NCBI GenBank assembly: GCA_009760855.2 | Contig: WPIO01000065.1 | Coordinates: forward strand, 1,097,501-1,161,500 | DNA length: 64,000 nt | Origin: Cristatella mucedo | Lineage: Eukaryota; Bryozoa; Phylactolaemata; Cristatellidae | Direction: 5' to 3' | Part shown: positions 45,904 through 59,349 of the stretch, in pieces | Position numbering within the stretch: position 1 is the stretch's first letter | Layout of the letters: each line of letters starts with the position of its first letter | Notes under the pieces: generated by a model | Databases searched by the model: none | Seen by the model: only the letters and a program-made list of their open reading frames with translations | What the model was told of the DNA's origin: nothing | Translations under genes and position numbers: made by a program

Positions 45904-46659
45904 TCACAGGGACCCACTAAATGCTGTCCTAAATAGGTGTGTTTTAAAGTTCTTTTTAAATGTGGCCAGGTCAGGGGATGTTCTGACGCAGGTCGGGAGG
46001 GAGTTCCAGGCTTTGGGAGCATACGAACTAAATGCACGGTCTCCAAAGGATTTGAGGTTTGTACGAGGTATTTGTAGACTGTTGGATTCCGAAAAGCGGG
46101 TGGTACGATGCTTGGCCTTATGGGGGAGTATGTCGGAGAGATCGGCTAGAGATATAGAATTAAGGGACCTAAAAGTGAGCGACAAAACCTTGAAGTCAAT
46201 CCGTTGCTTGAGTAGTAGCCAGTGCAGGTCGGCGAGGAGTGGAGTGATGTGGCAACTGCGACGCTCACGACAGACAAGCCTAGCTGCAGAGTTTTGCACA
46301 AGCTGCAATCGCCTGATCGCACATGCTGGTAGGCCAGTAAGCAGTGAGTTGCAGAAGTCGAGACGGGATGTCACGAATGCATGGACCAACTTAGACGTGG
46401 TATCCCTATATAAACAAGCCCAAATTTTAGCAATGTTATGAAGCTGAAAATAGGCAGATTTGACTGTCGAGCTGATTTGGTCGTCTAAAGAGAGGTCGCT
46501 TTGGAATATGACACCTAGATTTCGAGCTGATTCGACAGGAGATATGCTGGCTGAGCCAATTTTGAGAGTCAGCCTTTCCAATCTCTGAATCACACTGGGT
46601 TTGCCCATAACTAGTAAGTTAGTTTTGTCATCGTTAAGTTTTAGAAAACTTGCTGCCAT
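45904..46659 (-). pseudogene. L2-A LINE RT, C-terminal piece after the nonsense codon
   Basis: Continuation, in the same frame, of the ORF at 46708-48144: [20 protein letters not shown], the thumb and Cys/His-rich C-terminus, ending [11 protein letters not shown]. The nominal start Met is an ordinary internal residue. One substitution (TCA to TAA) at 46708-46710 separates the two pieces. Confidence 0.9.
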
Positions 46660-46707
46660 CCATGTGCGGATGTCATCAATGCATGCAGCAAGGGAGTTTA
46701 GAGAATT

Positions 46708-48144
46708 TTAGGTGCTCGAAGGCTGGGAGGGATCAAAGCAAAGGTACAACTGAGTGTCATCCGCATAGAAGTGAAAGCCTAGATTGTCCTTGGCAATCAA
46801 GTCGGCAAGAGGGAGAGTATAAACCGTGAAAAGAACCGGACCTAGCACGGAGCCCTGAGGTACTCCATATTTCAGAGGTACTTCAGATGATCTTCGTCCA
46901 TTCACGTCAATATTCTGTAGTCTTCTACTGAGATAGGACCTGAACCACTGCAGAGCAGTGCCAGTGATGCCCAGGCGAGATGAGAGGTGCTCTAGAAGAA
47001 CTTTGTGATCGATGGTATCAAAAGCTGCCGAAAGATCGAGAAAAACAAGCAGAGACACTCTACCCATGTCTGCATTCCTACGTAGGTCGTTGTATACCCT
47101 AAGCAATGCTGACTCTGTGGAGTGATTAGCTCTAAAGCCAGACTGGAACTTACTAGCAAGGTGTGAGGTTTCGATATATGAGTTCATCTGGTCCGCCACG
47201 ACCCGTTCGAGTGTCTTTGATAGGAATGGTAGAAGGGAGACTGGGCGGTAGTTGCTCAAGTTCTCTAGGTCTAGTGTCGCTTTCTTGAGTATTAGTCTGA
47301 TGACAGCTTTTTTGAAAGGATCTGGGACATGACCTGACGCTAATGACATATTAATGATGTTAGTTATGCATGGCAGCAGCAGATCAATGCAACATAGGAG
47401 CAGGACAGGGGGAATAGGGTCCAGAGGACTTGTTGTCTTCTTTGATTGAGATACGAACTTTAGGACTAGATCACTAGTGACCTGCTTAAATGCAGACATT
47501 GAGGTGCAGCCACGAACCGAGGAACAACATTCTAGTGGGGACGTTGTCATCGCAGGGATGGATTCTCTGATCTTGTCTATCTTCTGCACAAAGAATCGAG
47601 AGAAGCGATCGGCTAGATCATCACAAGGATCATCGGGTAAGGAGCTAATCTGGGAACGGTTGAGTAGATGGATTATTGTCGACATCAGTATTTTTGGATT
47701 TTGCATCTGTGATTCAACAATGTTTCTATAGAAGCTAGACTTGGCCTTTGCTATGATCGATTGGTACGACTTACAGTAGTCTTCATATGCCTGTCGATGG
47801 ACAGTTAGTCCGAATCTTTTGTATGCTTTTTCAAGCTTTCGTTTAGCAGACCTGGCTAGTTTAATGTCTGTGGTAAACCATAGGCCGTCTGGGCGGGGTG
47901 GGGGGGGTCGCACAGTGCGCTTTGTCAGAGGTGCAAATTCGTCGAGCGTGTCAGCTAGTGTCGTGTTATAGCTATCTACAAATGATGACAGATCGGAGGG
48001 AGGACTGAGCAGCAGAGGTGAAGCAGATACTCTCGCACGGACAGCATCGATGTCAAGAGACTTGAGCTCAGACAAGGGATTATTACGTATTGGTAGCGAA
48101 CAAGTATATTTAATCTTTAGAGGATTCACGCACCGAAAGCCCAC
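46708..48144 (-). pseudogene. L2-A LINE linker and RT, N-terminal piece before a nonsense codon
   Basis: 478 codons from the linker between endonuclease and RT through [20 protein letters not shown]. It stops at TAA (46710-46708) where sister copies have TCA. The same frame then continues as the 45904-46659 ORF. It shares diagnostic residues with the 34.2 kb copy (DPFKKAVIRLILKKATLDLE, RRLQNIDVNGRRSSE), which set both apart from the 42.7 kb copy. The RT would be nearly complete but for the one stop. Confidence 0.92.
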
Positions 48145-48267
48145 ATTCTACTGTTGTCAGTCCAAATAAGATTCTGTAGATTGTGTTCAAATATGCCATT
48201 GATTAATACGGCTAAATCGATTTTTTGATTGCCATTATGGTTAAGCATTTTTTAGTCATGGTTATTG

Positions 48268-48345
48268 TGCAGCATATGTAAAGTGCTTAGAAAGAGATAA
48301 AGTTCTCTGAGGACGCTAAATAAAATGAATTTTAATTATCCCTAG
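48268..48345 (+). mobile_element. L2-A 3'-end micro-insertion
   Basis: 'cagcatatgtaaagtgctta', inner stem AGAGA/TCTCT, then 'gaggacgctaaataaa' and an AT-rich tail. Confidence 0.7.
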
Positions 48346-48349
48346 TATC

Positions 48350-49811
48350 ATTATTGCTATCCTGTGCAGGGTGCAATATTGCTTGTCAAGATAGGAGATA
48401 AAGTCCCGGTGGAAAAACGTGAAGGTTTTCATGGGAAAACCTGGTCATATTAGAAATTATTATCTAGCCGCGTGCCAAAATCATTCAGATCAACCGAATC
48501 TTCCTGACGGCAAAAAAGGAGGCCGATTTACACATGTGCAAGCGGTTTCGTTTAGGACGATGACTGACTTGACTTGACAGAGGCTTTTCGAGTCGCTCTA
48601 CTCAGCGGGCCTGCCTCGGCAGACGACTCTCTGCGCGTCCTCCAATCAAGGTGGTCTCGTATGCAGCTTTAACATTTGAACAGAAAATATGCCCAGTTTC
48701 CCTATAAGCGAGCTGATTTCTTGTGTCTGAAGGCTCAATATATTTTCTCTAACCAAATCTATAGTTAGTCTCAATCTAGCTTCGTTCCGAGTTCGATGGC
48801 TGCTAGGCTGCGGCGGCGGGGCCTCCATCGAGCTGGATTCGCCATTCGAACCATTTTGCTCGGCTTCTTTGGCCCACTGGACTTAGCTACTGACTAAATT
48901 TGCGACCAGCGGCTCGCTTATATATATATATAGCTCAGACTTAAGACAGGACATGCACAAGTAGTGTACGTTCCCTGTCTGTAAGTGGCGGCTCTGCGAC
49001 ACAAAGGCGTCTCGTTGCTTAGCTGTACCTTCTTGTCCGCCTTGCCCAGCGTCGTTCTGGACGTCACCTTCGAGGGCGAACTTATGGGTGATTCTGAAGA
49101 CTTGGACGGCAGCTTGAAGGCATTCTTTGCCGCTTTTCCCATACCGCGCAGACCCGCTCCATCCTCGAGATTGGACGCTCTCGAAGATGAAGCAGACACC
49201 ATTATCGGTTGGAATACGGGGTCGAGATCATAAAAACAAACTCAAAATTAATGCACGGTTCTCTCAAAAAGGAAATATCATATTTTTGGGCACATGCATT
49301 AGTGTCATAATCCTTACTGTATGTGACGAATAAAAATCCATGAGTCGACTGGTAAATACCTCGGATAAATTCCTGCAAAACACTCGACGGGCTTGAATCA
49401 AACACTTCTATCTAATGGTTGTGCTTCTGATCAGTAAACTTGGGTTTCGCAAAGTACATCCTGAAAGTGCTACGCTATTCCAACTTTAGCCATGATATCA
49501 TGAAGCTGGAGTAGATCGTTTACAAGCATGGTGTCATAATTAAATACGGTTATACTTTTGACAGTGGTATTATTCGATTCCATACACTGCACACGCGTGG
49601 CTTATATTTTCTATTTTTTGTGGATCTACTGCTTGACTTGTTGAATTACCTCTTGGCTCTTTCTCACGTTGGGCTTTCGTCTGTCTTCTCATTAAGGCTC
49701 TAATTATATCGTTATTATAATTATATCATTATTTGCCTGCAGGGAAGATTTCGAGACATACTTTGGTCATCAGCTATAATGAAAGTTACTTCTAGCTCTA
49801 AACATAAAATA
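48350..49811. other. Polycystin intron with open frames, unassigned
   Basis: Minus frames at 48876-48754 (EAPPPQPSSHRTRNEARLRL) and 49202-48960 (KLPSKSSESPISSPSKVTSR) look protein-like but have weak splice sites and are not needed to join polycystin exons (c) and (d). Confidence 0.3.
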
Positions 49812-49948
49812 TATAATTTTTTTATATAGCACCCTAAGAGAACTTAATCTCTATTCAGGCGCTTCACATATGCCTCAGGGCTCGAGCTCACGACCTCAGC
49901 CAGACCTTGGTCGGGGCGAGCACCTTAACCGCTGGACAAAACCAGCTG
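49812..49948 (-). mobile_element. SINE-A copy
   Basis: 'taagagaacttaatctctat', 'gagctcacgacctcagccag' and 'cacctta accgctgga' on the complementary strand; complete from tail to A-box side. Confidence 0.88.
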
Positions 49949-52325
49949 CAGTTTAAATACTATTTAGATAAAAACAATTTAAAAGGCAGTTTCTTAACGG
50001 CGACTACGGTATACAAATAACCTGAACAAAATGAATGACTGAACAGCAACACATCGGATTTTCTTAAATGAACTCTGAACGTTTTTTCCGGGTACCTTGT
50101 TTCTAGAATCAGACAGTCGCCTCAGCATGGCCCTCAACAGATGTTATTGCATTCCTTCTACCCCATGACTATAATAATCGCTAAATCATATATATCATAT
50201 AAAAAATAAATAATAATATGAAAGAATACAATAGTCGCAAGCTCAAAGATAAAGAAAATGCAGGTTAAACTTCTCTAAGAATACTGCGGGGTGCAGAAGC
50301 TAGTCTTAGTAGTTGTTCTCAGAATTTGTAAGAACTGAATTCTGCTAAACATCGGTGATAATTGGTTGCGGGAGCGCTTCAGCTGAGGTATTCAATAACA
50401 GGAGTTCGTCGGGCGTGTGTACTTCGCAGACGTGAGTCCCCGATCCCACGTCGCGGAGAATTGCATTCGTTGGCCAGCGCGTCTTGGCGGGTAATGCTTA
50501 GAAAAGGGCAAAGATCAGGCTCGCCTTTGACGTCGGCATGCGGGCACGGCGCTGGCCATGTGAAAGCAGCAGCATCTGAATAGAGCTGCTTGTCGGCTTG
50601 CGCTCTTCGCTCGTACAGTCCTTGTCTCCATGAGCAGAAATCAGAAAGCACATTTTTCCCAGAAGGAAGCGCATTTCTATTCAAACCTGCCCAATTCTGC
50701 CCCGTTTGCATTGTTTACTTATTGCCTCGTAGTAAGCGCCACTGCGCATCGGCAGCAGCGTATCGCCTAACGCACGCCCCACTGGCACGAGCGTGGATCG
50801 TAAGGTGCGCGGCGTGAGATGCGGCGTGAGACTCCGGGAAAATTGTAACGAGTCCGTGCTCTTGCGCGTAAATTAATTACTTTAAACCCGCTCGACTTGG
50901 CGCTGCCGTCCGACAGCGGGTCGCGATGTCGGCGGGCAATTAAGCAACTGTGCTCTTGCGCGGCGCGCAATTCCTGTGAAGCGCGTGAGGAGAGCGTTCA
51001 CTTACGGGATGTATGACTAATCGCCACTGGAGGGAGGCAAAGTGTGGGAGCAGAAAAAAAGCAGCAGCAGCAGCGGCGACCGCCTCCCAACTGGTACTGC
51101 CTGCCCGGCGAGTAGCCAAAATACAGCAAAGCACCGCTTAGGCGGCCAGAACCTCTTCCGTCGTCACAGACGCGTTTTGAGGTTCGTTCATGTTGAGAGG
51201 AACTTCGGGTCATTCAAATCCCTTACATTTCCCATTTTTTCGGTTACGATTTACACGCTGCCGTGAGTACCGGTGGCAAAAGAGTAAGCTGTTTTGGTCG
51301 TCCTTAGAGGTGGACGGCTTGTTTTCTGGCGCTGCAGGTTTAGTCTTTTGTTGGTTCTGCTTGCATGCAACGGCAAAGGCTTCTACCTGAAAGCGCTCTG
51401 CAAATGCAGTCTGCTCATCTTAAAAGAGCGTGTGCCGCTGCTCCCAGTGAGTGGCGGAACCAGGAATTCTATCAGGAGGGGCAACAAGACCTAAGAAATC
51501 TTCACGTAGGAGGATGAAAGATTCGCATTCAAGCGCTGCTAGGCAGGTGATTAATCAAAAACTATAGCCAAATCTCCTAGCGCCTCTCGGCACGAGCTCG
51601 GCGGTTGCTCGCGCAGTGGAATCAAGCTCGGATGGCGCGTACGTGTGGGAAACTCGTGGAGCAGCCTGTCCTTCGAAAAAGAAAGAGGCATGCTTCGTTG
51701 GCCTTGGGAGAAGAATCGTGGCCTCCGAATGGCACGAGTTTCGGACACTGTCGGACTGCTCTGACTGACAATTGCAGGCTATCACAATGGCCGACGCCTA
51801 TCTGAAGGAGCCCAGCTCGTCACTGGCTGAGGCCAAGAGTTTCATATTCTGTCACAACCATAAAAGAGAATTATGCGCATTTATTCCGTATCAGCCTTTG
51901 CCTTCTAAACTATTATTTTACGTTTAGAAAGCAAGCAACCACATTCCTATTCCACTTCCGTGGTAGGCTGAATATTTAGCCGAGCTCGAACTTACTTCGT
52001 AACGGTGTGTAGCGACGCCGACAGGGCTAGCCTGCTAGAAGCTGTCGTGGCGACACTACCAGCTGATTGGATAGCCGAAAATCCGGACTTTTTGTTTCCT
52101 TCAACTGCGACCCTCTACAGGAAACACTTTAAGATAAAAGGGACTGATTATTTCAGTAGATAAATGGGAGGCTTAATTGAATAGCGGCCGGAAGATGCTT
52201 GTGAAGCGACATGAGGCAGCGATCGCCATCCGTGCTCCAAGCAGTGTGTCGGAATAAAATGCAATCCGCATTGCAACATCCGGTTGCTTACCCACCGCTG
52301 TCAGTTGCTTTAGCTTTGATTTCAC
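49949..52325. other. Polycystin intron, GC-rich, unassigned
   Basis: Open frames on both strands at 50362-51134 and 51551-51805 reflect high GC. A (CAG)n run lies at 51061-51075. No known domain seen. Confidence 0.35.
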
Positions 52326-52329
52326 GTAC

Positions 52330-52469
52330 GTAGGCAGCGTGTGGTCTAAGGGTGCGGATCTTCGGAATAGCTGATCTATGAAAAAATCCAATGCGAAGCA
52401 AGTCAAGCCTGACTTAATACCCACGAGCACGTTGGACCAGCTCAGCTTGAGGAATCCAAGACGGTCTAT
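52330..52469 (-). CDS. Polycystin-1-like exon (c): following membrane segment
   Basis: 140 bases; 46 codons plus AC. The acceptor TTTTGAACAG lies before 52469; the donor GTACGT is at 52329-52324. The phase-0 start follows exon (b) directly: EGHI then IDRLGFLKLSWSNVLVGIKS, aligning with polycystin-1 'TGHVSRLSPLSVDTVAVGLVSS'. The hydrophobic run ends in LFRRSAPL, matching the basic 'FRxSRxx' that closes this helix in the family. A second possible donor (GTGAAA at 52325) is disfavoured because only GTACGT gives the right phase for exon (d). Confidence 0.85.
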
Positions 52470-52679
52470 CTGTTCAAAATACAATTTTCATCACCTTGTG
52501 AGTCGATCTTCCTCAAATCAATAAGATACGCTACGTACGCAAGTTTTGATGCATTTATTGCCAGCCAAGCGAGCTCGCAGGGAGGGCAACTGATTTGTGC
52601 ATACTAATACTAATACATTAACTTGTATTAATAAACTAGATAAAGACCCCAGAATTTTATTGTATGTCCTACTAACCAG

Positions 52680-52870
52680 CCAACCTGGATGTTTTCTTGT
52701 GTGCTTTTGCATGCTTGTCTGAGCATTATACTTTCCCGCTCGTACGTGCCTTGTCTAAGCACGATACCTTGCTTGTCATTAGCTCTCGGTTATTGCTCCT
52801 CTTGCAGCGCGTTTTAGGTGCCCGAATATAAATTGGTTCTCCTATGGCGCTAGACGAAAACATATATATT
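52680..52870 (+). mobile_element. Old L2-like 3' region
   Basis: 'gtgtgcttttgcatgcttgt' resembles 31020-31045, and 'aaattggttctcctatggcg' resembles the hairpin end at 31120-31140; together they mark an old relative of L2. Confidence 0.45.
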
Positions 52871-53620
52871 TCGCACCACTTAGGTTCAAATATGTAGCAG
52901 TCAAAAGCTTTGGGATAGGCGGAAACAGTTTTGTTTTCAGCAATAAATTTACTCATCTGTACTACTCGCGTGATTTGAAAAGATTCAGACTTTGTACACA
53001 ATTTAACTTCATTAAATTGTTGAAGCTGTAAGCATTATTAGCAACTTTTTTTTATTTGTAACAAATAAAGCTACTTTTTCATTTAAGCTTCGTGATCATC
53101 GGTGGCTTTGTTTAGCACCGACCGTCCAAATGATTATTATTGTGTGACATATAAGAGCAATGATCTTTGAAGTTAGCTCTCCCCTGAACCCGAAACGTGT
53201 AGATTCTGTGGCAATAATTGGGCTTCATGAACCTTAACTAGGAAAATCCAGTGACTCTTGCTCGCACGAGATCTAGATTTGGAAGACATATGCAACGTAA
53301 CAGGAGAAGGCAAGTCGTGGCAAATCTTCTTTAGATACACAAGGTGTGGCCAATGTGAGCTTATTGTGTACTTTTGGTGCGAAATAATAGCGATTGTCAC
53401 TACAGGATGAATGCAAACATTCTTCCGGAAAGTTCCTGAATAGGCAGTCAGTCAGTGACGAGGCATTTACTTACGCTACGACACATATCCTCGCAACTCC
53501 TGCAAGCACAGCAGCGCCATTGTGCACTACCGCTAAAGTAGAGCGCACACACATCCACGCGCGAGCCCGCATGGGCATGCATGCACGCACGGACGCATGC
53601 ATGCGCATATGTACATACAT
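52871..53620. other. Polycystin intron, nothing recognised
   Basis: AT-rich; no gene or repeat seen apart from short CA/GC-rich steps at 53550-53610. Confidence 0.35.
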
Positions 53621-53762
53621 AATTCATTTGTGTAGCGCCCAAGGAGAACTAAATCTCTATCCGGGCGCTTCACCAAAGCCGCAGGGCTCAAACCCACGAC
53701 CTCGGTCATAAAGGTTGGCATCTTGACCTCGTTCTTCTGCGTGCTCAACCCCACAGCTCACA
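53621..53762 (-). mobile_element. SINE-A copy (variant body)
   Basis: Tail 'aattcatttgtgtagcgccc', hairpin 'taaatctctatccgggcgct', then 'acccacgacctcggtcataa'. The A-box half differs from other copies. Confidence 0.8.
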
Positions 53763-55080
53763 AGGCTCACAAAGTGTGTGCAAACATTTTACTGCTGTAG
53801 CAAATATTCTCGATTCTATGCTTGCTTATTGTTTTGCCACTTGAGATCTTCAACAATTTCTTGGTGAAAAAATCGCCTTGTTAGCAGAGGAGCATCATAT
53901 TCGTCTTGAACCAACAGAGCTTTACCAATTTACCGACTGTCGGTATACAGCTTAACGTTAGAACGTGTAGAACACTTGATCACGACCATGACGACTTTCC
54001 TCTGTAGGCTACTCTTACTTGTGACCATTCTAGACTGACAACAGAGGGTTCATCACAAGTCTATACCATTTCCTTTCATTCATCAATTTTTAATAAGTAT
54101 AAGATTTACAGAAATACACATTATAGGAACTTGCGCTTCGGATGAAGCACGACATCAGATGCAGCTAGTGCTATCGTAGTCGGACTCGACTTTTCCAAAT
54201 ATAGGGAAGTCAATTGGAGACACCGATTTAATTAAAAGGACTAATTTAAGAGTTTCAGGAGTGCCGCTAAGAAGATATAAAGACAATTAGTTTAATCATA
54301 TTGTTCTTTGTATTGTTTCTTCTTACACTATTTTTTCTATTCCACAAGACTCTATTCAACAGCTATTGATCATCAGTTTGTATTGAGTAAAATACTTTTC
54401 GTACCAGCAATTCTATGTAGAAGCGATTTTCATGCGATGCAATGACGTGCTCTTTTTCTTAAGCCATCGGCCGGGCTATGCACATTAATACAATCCTGCA
54501 TAGACTTTGACTCGTGATATCAAACACGTGCCAGAAGTATAAATTGGAACTATTTTAAATAGCCTAAACCTAACTAGATAATCATCATAGATCGTAAATA
54601 GAATTATTCGCCTACACGATGCTCAAAATTATATACGAAATCAGTGCCATTTTTTTACAACAACTTTTTACAAAAATACCTTAGTCAAATACTAAAAATC
54701 CCAGATTTGTTTTATTAAATTAACACACTTTTTGCGACGTCTATACTCGAAATAATTTGTGAAGCCAGTAACCATATTTACTCCCACTCTCTATCTCTTT
54801 CTCTCTTTCTCTCTCTCTCACTCTCTCTCTCTTTAGTCTTACCCTCACAATAGTTCTGATTACTTTATTTCTGTTGCAGTGATATGCCATTGAACTCCAT
54901 CAAGCTTCGACAATTAATCTTTATTCAGGCGGCTAAATCTGACTTTAAAAGCGAAAAAATGACCTACTTGATTTTAGATGCTGATTATTCCCATTCAAGG
55001 CTTTCATTATGCAAAGAAAGCTGGCCAAGTTTTAACTTCTTCAAACCTATTCTATCTGCAACCAATTTATCGGCCTTTTA
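53763..55080. other. Polycystin intron, unassigned
   Basis: CT-rich tract at 54780-54835. No gene recognised. Confidence 0.35.
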
Positions 55081-56084
55081 CAATTGCTTGACTTCTCTGT
55101 GGATATGGTAGCAGGAGTAGTTGCCCCTTCAGTCTTTTTTGCTAACGTGCTCATGGTAGTTGCTCTGCTCTGCAAGGGAGCCTTTCAGCATAGCACCCGC
55201 ACGATAACCACCGATAGCCACCTCGACCATCGTGCCATGCTGGATCTATCAGCTGCCATCGGCAATATTTATCACGATACCCTACTTGAACTATTGATAA
55301 CAACTATAGGACTGGCAGACGAGGCACTGGCGTGGTTCAAATCGCGCTTGTCCGGTCGTGCTTAATTCGCGTCGTGTGGCAGTGAGGTCTCATTCACCAG
55401 ACCAGTCACCCGTGGATTCCCACAAGGGTCCGTCCTCGGTCCTTTGCTGTTCTCTATTTATACTCAACATCTGGGATAATTGATTCAGGACCATAGAATA
55501 GGCTATCACTTTTGTGCTGACGATACTCAGCTGCATTTGTCATATAAACCATCAAAATACTGCGGCAGCGACTGATAAACTGAAAACTTGCCTTTCAGAC
55601 ATTCTATCCTTGGCAACTTTCCTTAAACTAAACGACGATAAAACGAAACTGCTACTCATAGGACACCCCCGAGCGCGTGGCTGGATTAGGAGACTTTGCT
55701 CTTCTGATAGGTGATGCGGTTGCGAGACGGTCACAGTGTCGCCTTTGGGAAATGCCTAAATTTTTTGAAAGCTTCGTAAGGCAAAGCTCCGCAGCTACCC
55801 ATCACGTCCGATCCCCATCCAAGATTAGGGAATGTCTACCATGGCGAATTTCAAGAAATACATCTACCTCCATGGTTTTGTGTTGGCTAGATTATTGAAA
55901 TTCTATTTGTCTGCGATACCGAAAATAGCCATTAAGCCTCTGCAGCTACCAATGAATATAGGTGCAGCGGTTAGTTTCCGAAACCCAGACGTTTGACCAT
56001 GTGTCTCCTTTGCTGAAGGAGATTCGATGGCTACTGGTTTATCGCTGGATAAAGAGCTAAGTTTTTACGCTGACCTACAATGCC

Positions 56085-56440
<356 letters not shown>

Positions 56441-56890
56441 AGCCCGCCACGGCTAGGCCCCTTCATACCTAGCTTAACTGATGCAACAGTTTTAGCCTCC
56501 TTGTGCCCTCAGGTCCTCTATCGACAATAAATTAACTATTCCATTTGTCCACTGAAAGAACGTTAGAGACCCAGACTTTTGCTGTGCAGGTCCTAGACGG
56601 TGGAACTAATTTCCTCGATTCTTACGCAAGGACATCTACTTTCCTGTCTCCGACTGTAGCCTATCCTATCCAGATGTCCTTAACTTTCTACTTCCATGCT
56701 ACTCACTACCTTAGCCTTTTGCCCTCCTTACTCAGCTAGGCTTCTCACTTTTCACAAGATGGAGCCCGCTGGCTACAGAATGCGTACCGAAATCCACTTA
56801 ATCTTTGAGTGCGCTATATAAAATTCTCCTGCCCAACATCCATTCAAGTCTTTGTGGCTATGTGGAGTTACAGATGGTGATATGTTTAAT

Positions 56891-58026
56891 TACATTACAT
56901 TACACCAGAAAGAAGAGTGGGCAACAAAAGCTTAACAATCATGACGACCACTTTATCCTTGTGGATTTTTCTGATTAAAGACTGGGCTAATTATATTTAA
57001 ATTATTTAAATCCTCAAATCACAGAATGGCGATTCGGTTTAAGAAAGACTGCGTAGAATGCAGACAGGAGTACTTGAGAAGAACGGAAATCAGATGTACC
57101 GCACTACGTACGACAACCACTTTTTAATTATATAGAGAAGAATGAATGGCTCGACTTATTGTCGCTATTATATTTCTGTATCTATCATGCAACAGCGCTG
57201 GAATCACGTCAGTATTGTACTGCATAAGCATTTCTTACGTGTTGCGATGCTCACTTGGAGCTCTGCAGACATATGACATCACATTGAAGTAAATAAATGT
57301 ATCACTGCTCATTCATTTCTTTTTAATGCCTAAGTATTTATACCTAACACGGAATAAAATTAGCATTTGTCGTTTCTTGCGTACATTCTCATTAAAGTAG
57401 CATCGAACCTATTGTTCCACTACAAAGCTTTGTCAGTATATAAAGACTAGTGCCCTTAACGGGTGCTTTCGTTCTTCTGACTGCTACACAACAAGGCGTT
57501 GAAAGTTAAGCTGTGCTCGAGTCCTAGTTTGCGATTCTAGCACTAAACTGTTACTGTCGACGTTTCGACACTAAAGCTATTGCGAAGAAAAAGATCCGGC
57601 GTAGGACCGAAACTATAATCGTGGAATTGACTCGGTTCTTTCGATTCGTTGCGTTCAGCTGATCTCTGTCCCGCGTGTGCATGAAATGGACGAGGCCCGA
57701 GCAATTTTGGCGTGCTATGGCTGGGTCATCGAGAGTTATTTCCTGTTCTCTCAGACTCTCAGTCTGTGTGTTCCCCCATCAGACTGGAGATAGAGATTGG
57801 GGAACCACACTTTATTGCCGATCTTTTAACTGGCATTGGTCTAACACAGAATACAGTTCAACCGCTAAAAAAGACCAGTTATAGATCCATTCTTTAAAAA
57901 ATTCTAGGATTGAGCTAATTATTCATGACGTATTTTTTGCTTAGAAACGTTCTTCGTCATGTAGCCATTTTTGGTCTTTCGCATTTGCAAATGGCCGTCA
58001 GCGTCTACGCTTAAGACATAAGACGT
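56891..58026. other. Polycystin intron, nothing recognised
   Basis: No gene or named repeat seen. Confidence 0.35.
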
Positions 58027-58163
58027 AATTCATTTGTATAGCGCCCCAAGAGAACTTAATCTCTATTCAGGCGCTTCAATTATGCCTCAGGGCTCGAGCC
58101 CGCGACCTCAAATAGACCTTGGTCGGGGCGAGCACCTTAACCGCTGGACCAATCCAGCTCGGC
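58027..58163 (-). mobile_element. SINE-A copy
   Basis: 'aattcatttgtatagcgccc', 'taatctctattcaggcgctt', 'gagcccgcgacctcaaatag' and 'ccttaaccgctggaccaatc'; close to the 49.8 kb and 36.4 kb copies. Confidence 0.9.
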
Positions 58164-58468
58164 GTAACAGATACGTACAGATAAATAGCGAAACTTCGGG
58201 TTCCTAAGCTCGCCCATTTCTGTAAAAAGAACTAAAAACATGCATTTAATTTTTGTCATTCATCTCTAATGTGGTTCAAGGACAAAAATTTGGTTGTTTA
58301 CACATATAATAGATTTCTTTGGATTTAGTAGCACAACCTTCCTATTGCGCTAAGATATTTAGCTTTCAAGTAACCCGTGCATGCTTTTGGCGCTTAATAA
58401 ATAGCCTTCCTTATGTGCTGTTATTTCTCTATACGCAGTCATTAGCATTAAAACAGAATGATCCTGTA

Positions 58469-58470
<2 letters not shown>

Positions 58471-58546
<76 letters not shown>
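58471..58546. repeat. (TA)n microsatellite
   Basis: About 38 AT units, 200 bp downstream of polycystin exon (b) donor. Confidence 0.97.
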
Positions 58547-58552
<6 letters not shown>

Positions 58553-58753
58553 CTATGTCGTATACGTATTTATAAATTACTTAAATTAATTTAGTAAATA
58601 ATTTACGTATACGTTTTTAGTAAGAGCCCTTGCCTAAAACGTAGTGTATGTTTTCACATTACCATTACGGACAGTACGGTAGTGTTTTAACTACTCGCTG
58701 TGCGTGCTTGGTGCTGCAAGATGGATGCCCACAACGCAAAGCGAAAGACTTAC

Positions 58754-59105
58754 AATATGCCCTTCTTTTATGTCCTCCGTGGTCTCGCGGTAAATAATGT
58801 TGAAGCTCATTAAGTGGACGAGAGCCGAGAAAACGCACGTTATGCGCTGCGGTCTCGTGAAAGTGTCACCGTAAGGTCTATAGAAAATACTGAACCACAT
58901 GTGCGAACTCATGAACAGTCTCCTGACGTAATATCCCAGCTGATACGGGCGCCTGATGACCATGACGTCTTCGTGCGGAGCCGCCTGGCTGGACACCAGG
59001 TTGTTCTCTTCGAAGGGGTCGTGTGTCTTGTCCAGCCACCGGTCGAACAGGAAGAGCCAGGAATCCAGCGTCAGAAGATTCTTCACCGCCACCAGACTAA
59101 CGTAC
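58754..59105 (-). CDS. Polycystin-1-like exon (b): end of PLAT, linker and the next membrane segment
   Basis: 352 bases; its first G completes the Trp codon of exon (a), then 117 codons to a phase-0 donor GTAAGT at 58753-58748. The acceptor is CTTACAG. The peptide includes SWLFLFDRWLDK (matches the 'FxxxxWL' end of PLAT), HMWFSIFYRPYGDTFTRPQR (matches 'HLWxSIxxRPPxSxFTRxQR' of polycystin-1 and PKD1L proteins) and the hydrophobic segment CVFSALVHLMSFNIIY, the membrane helix that follows PLAT. The order PLAT, linker, TM is diagnostic of polycystin-1 type proteins. Which paralogue (PKD1, PKD1L1-3, PKDREJ) cannot be decided. Confidence 0.92.
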
Positions 59106-59349
59106 CTGTAAGCAGTAGGCGGCGCGCTGAACGCAGCAGCGAGTGGCTAGCAATGCGCTCGCTCCGCTGCGTCAGGGCTCGGCGCGCGTAAAGTATTGCT
59201 TTCAGCTTCGAAACGGTAGATAGAGATCAGCTTGTGGATTTCATCGTGTTGAAGCGTATTAGTGCGTCGGCGTCACTCTCTGCGTCGTGCTTAAGCTCTC
59301 TACTTTAGCGTTGATATACGTGAGAATGGTCGTGAATCAGTAATAATAA

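Larger units (their letters stand above)
45691..48150 (-). mobile_element. L2-A copy, near full-length RT with one stop
   Basis: Hairpin end at 45691-45745, 3' UTR, then RT and linker up to about 48075-48150. It is tail-to-tail with the preceding plus-strand copy. The 5' limit falls in the linker, as in the 33.9 kb copy. Confidence 0.93.

Noticed and set aside
48754-49202. Minus-strand open frames (Ser/Lys/Pro-rich) considered as a cytoplasmic-loop exon of the polycystin gene
   Set aside because: Exons (c) and (d) join directly with matching phase and a family-like junction, and the splice sites around these frames are weak.
58814-59191. Plus-strand ORF of 125 codons
   Set aside because: Antisense shadow of polycystin exon (b).
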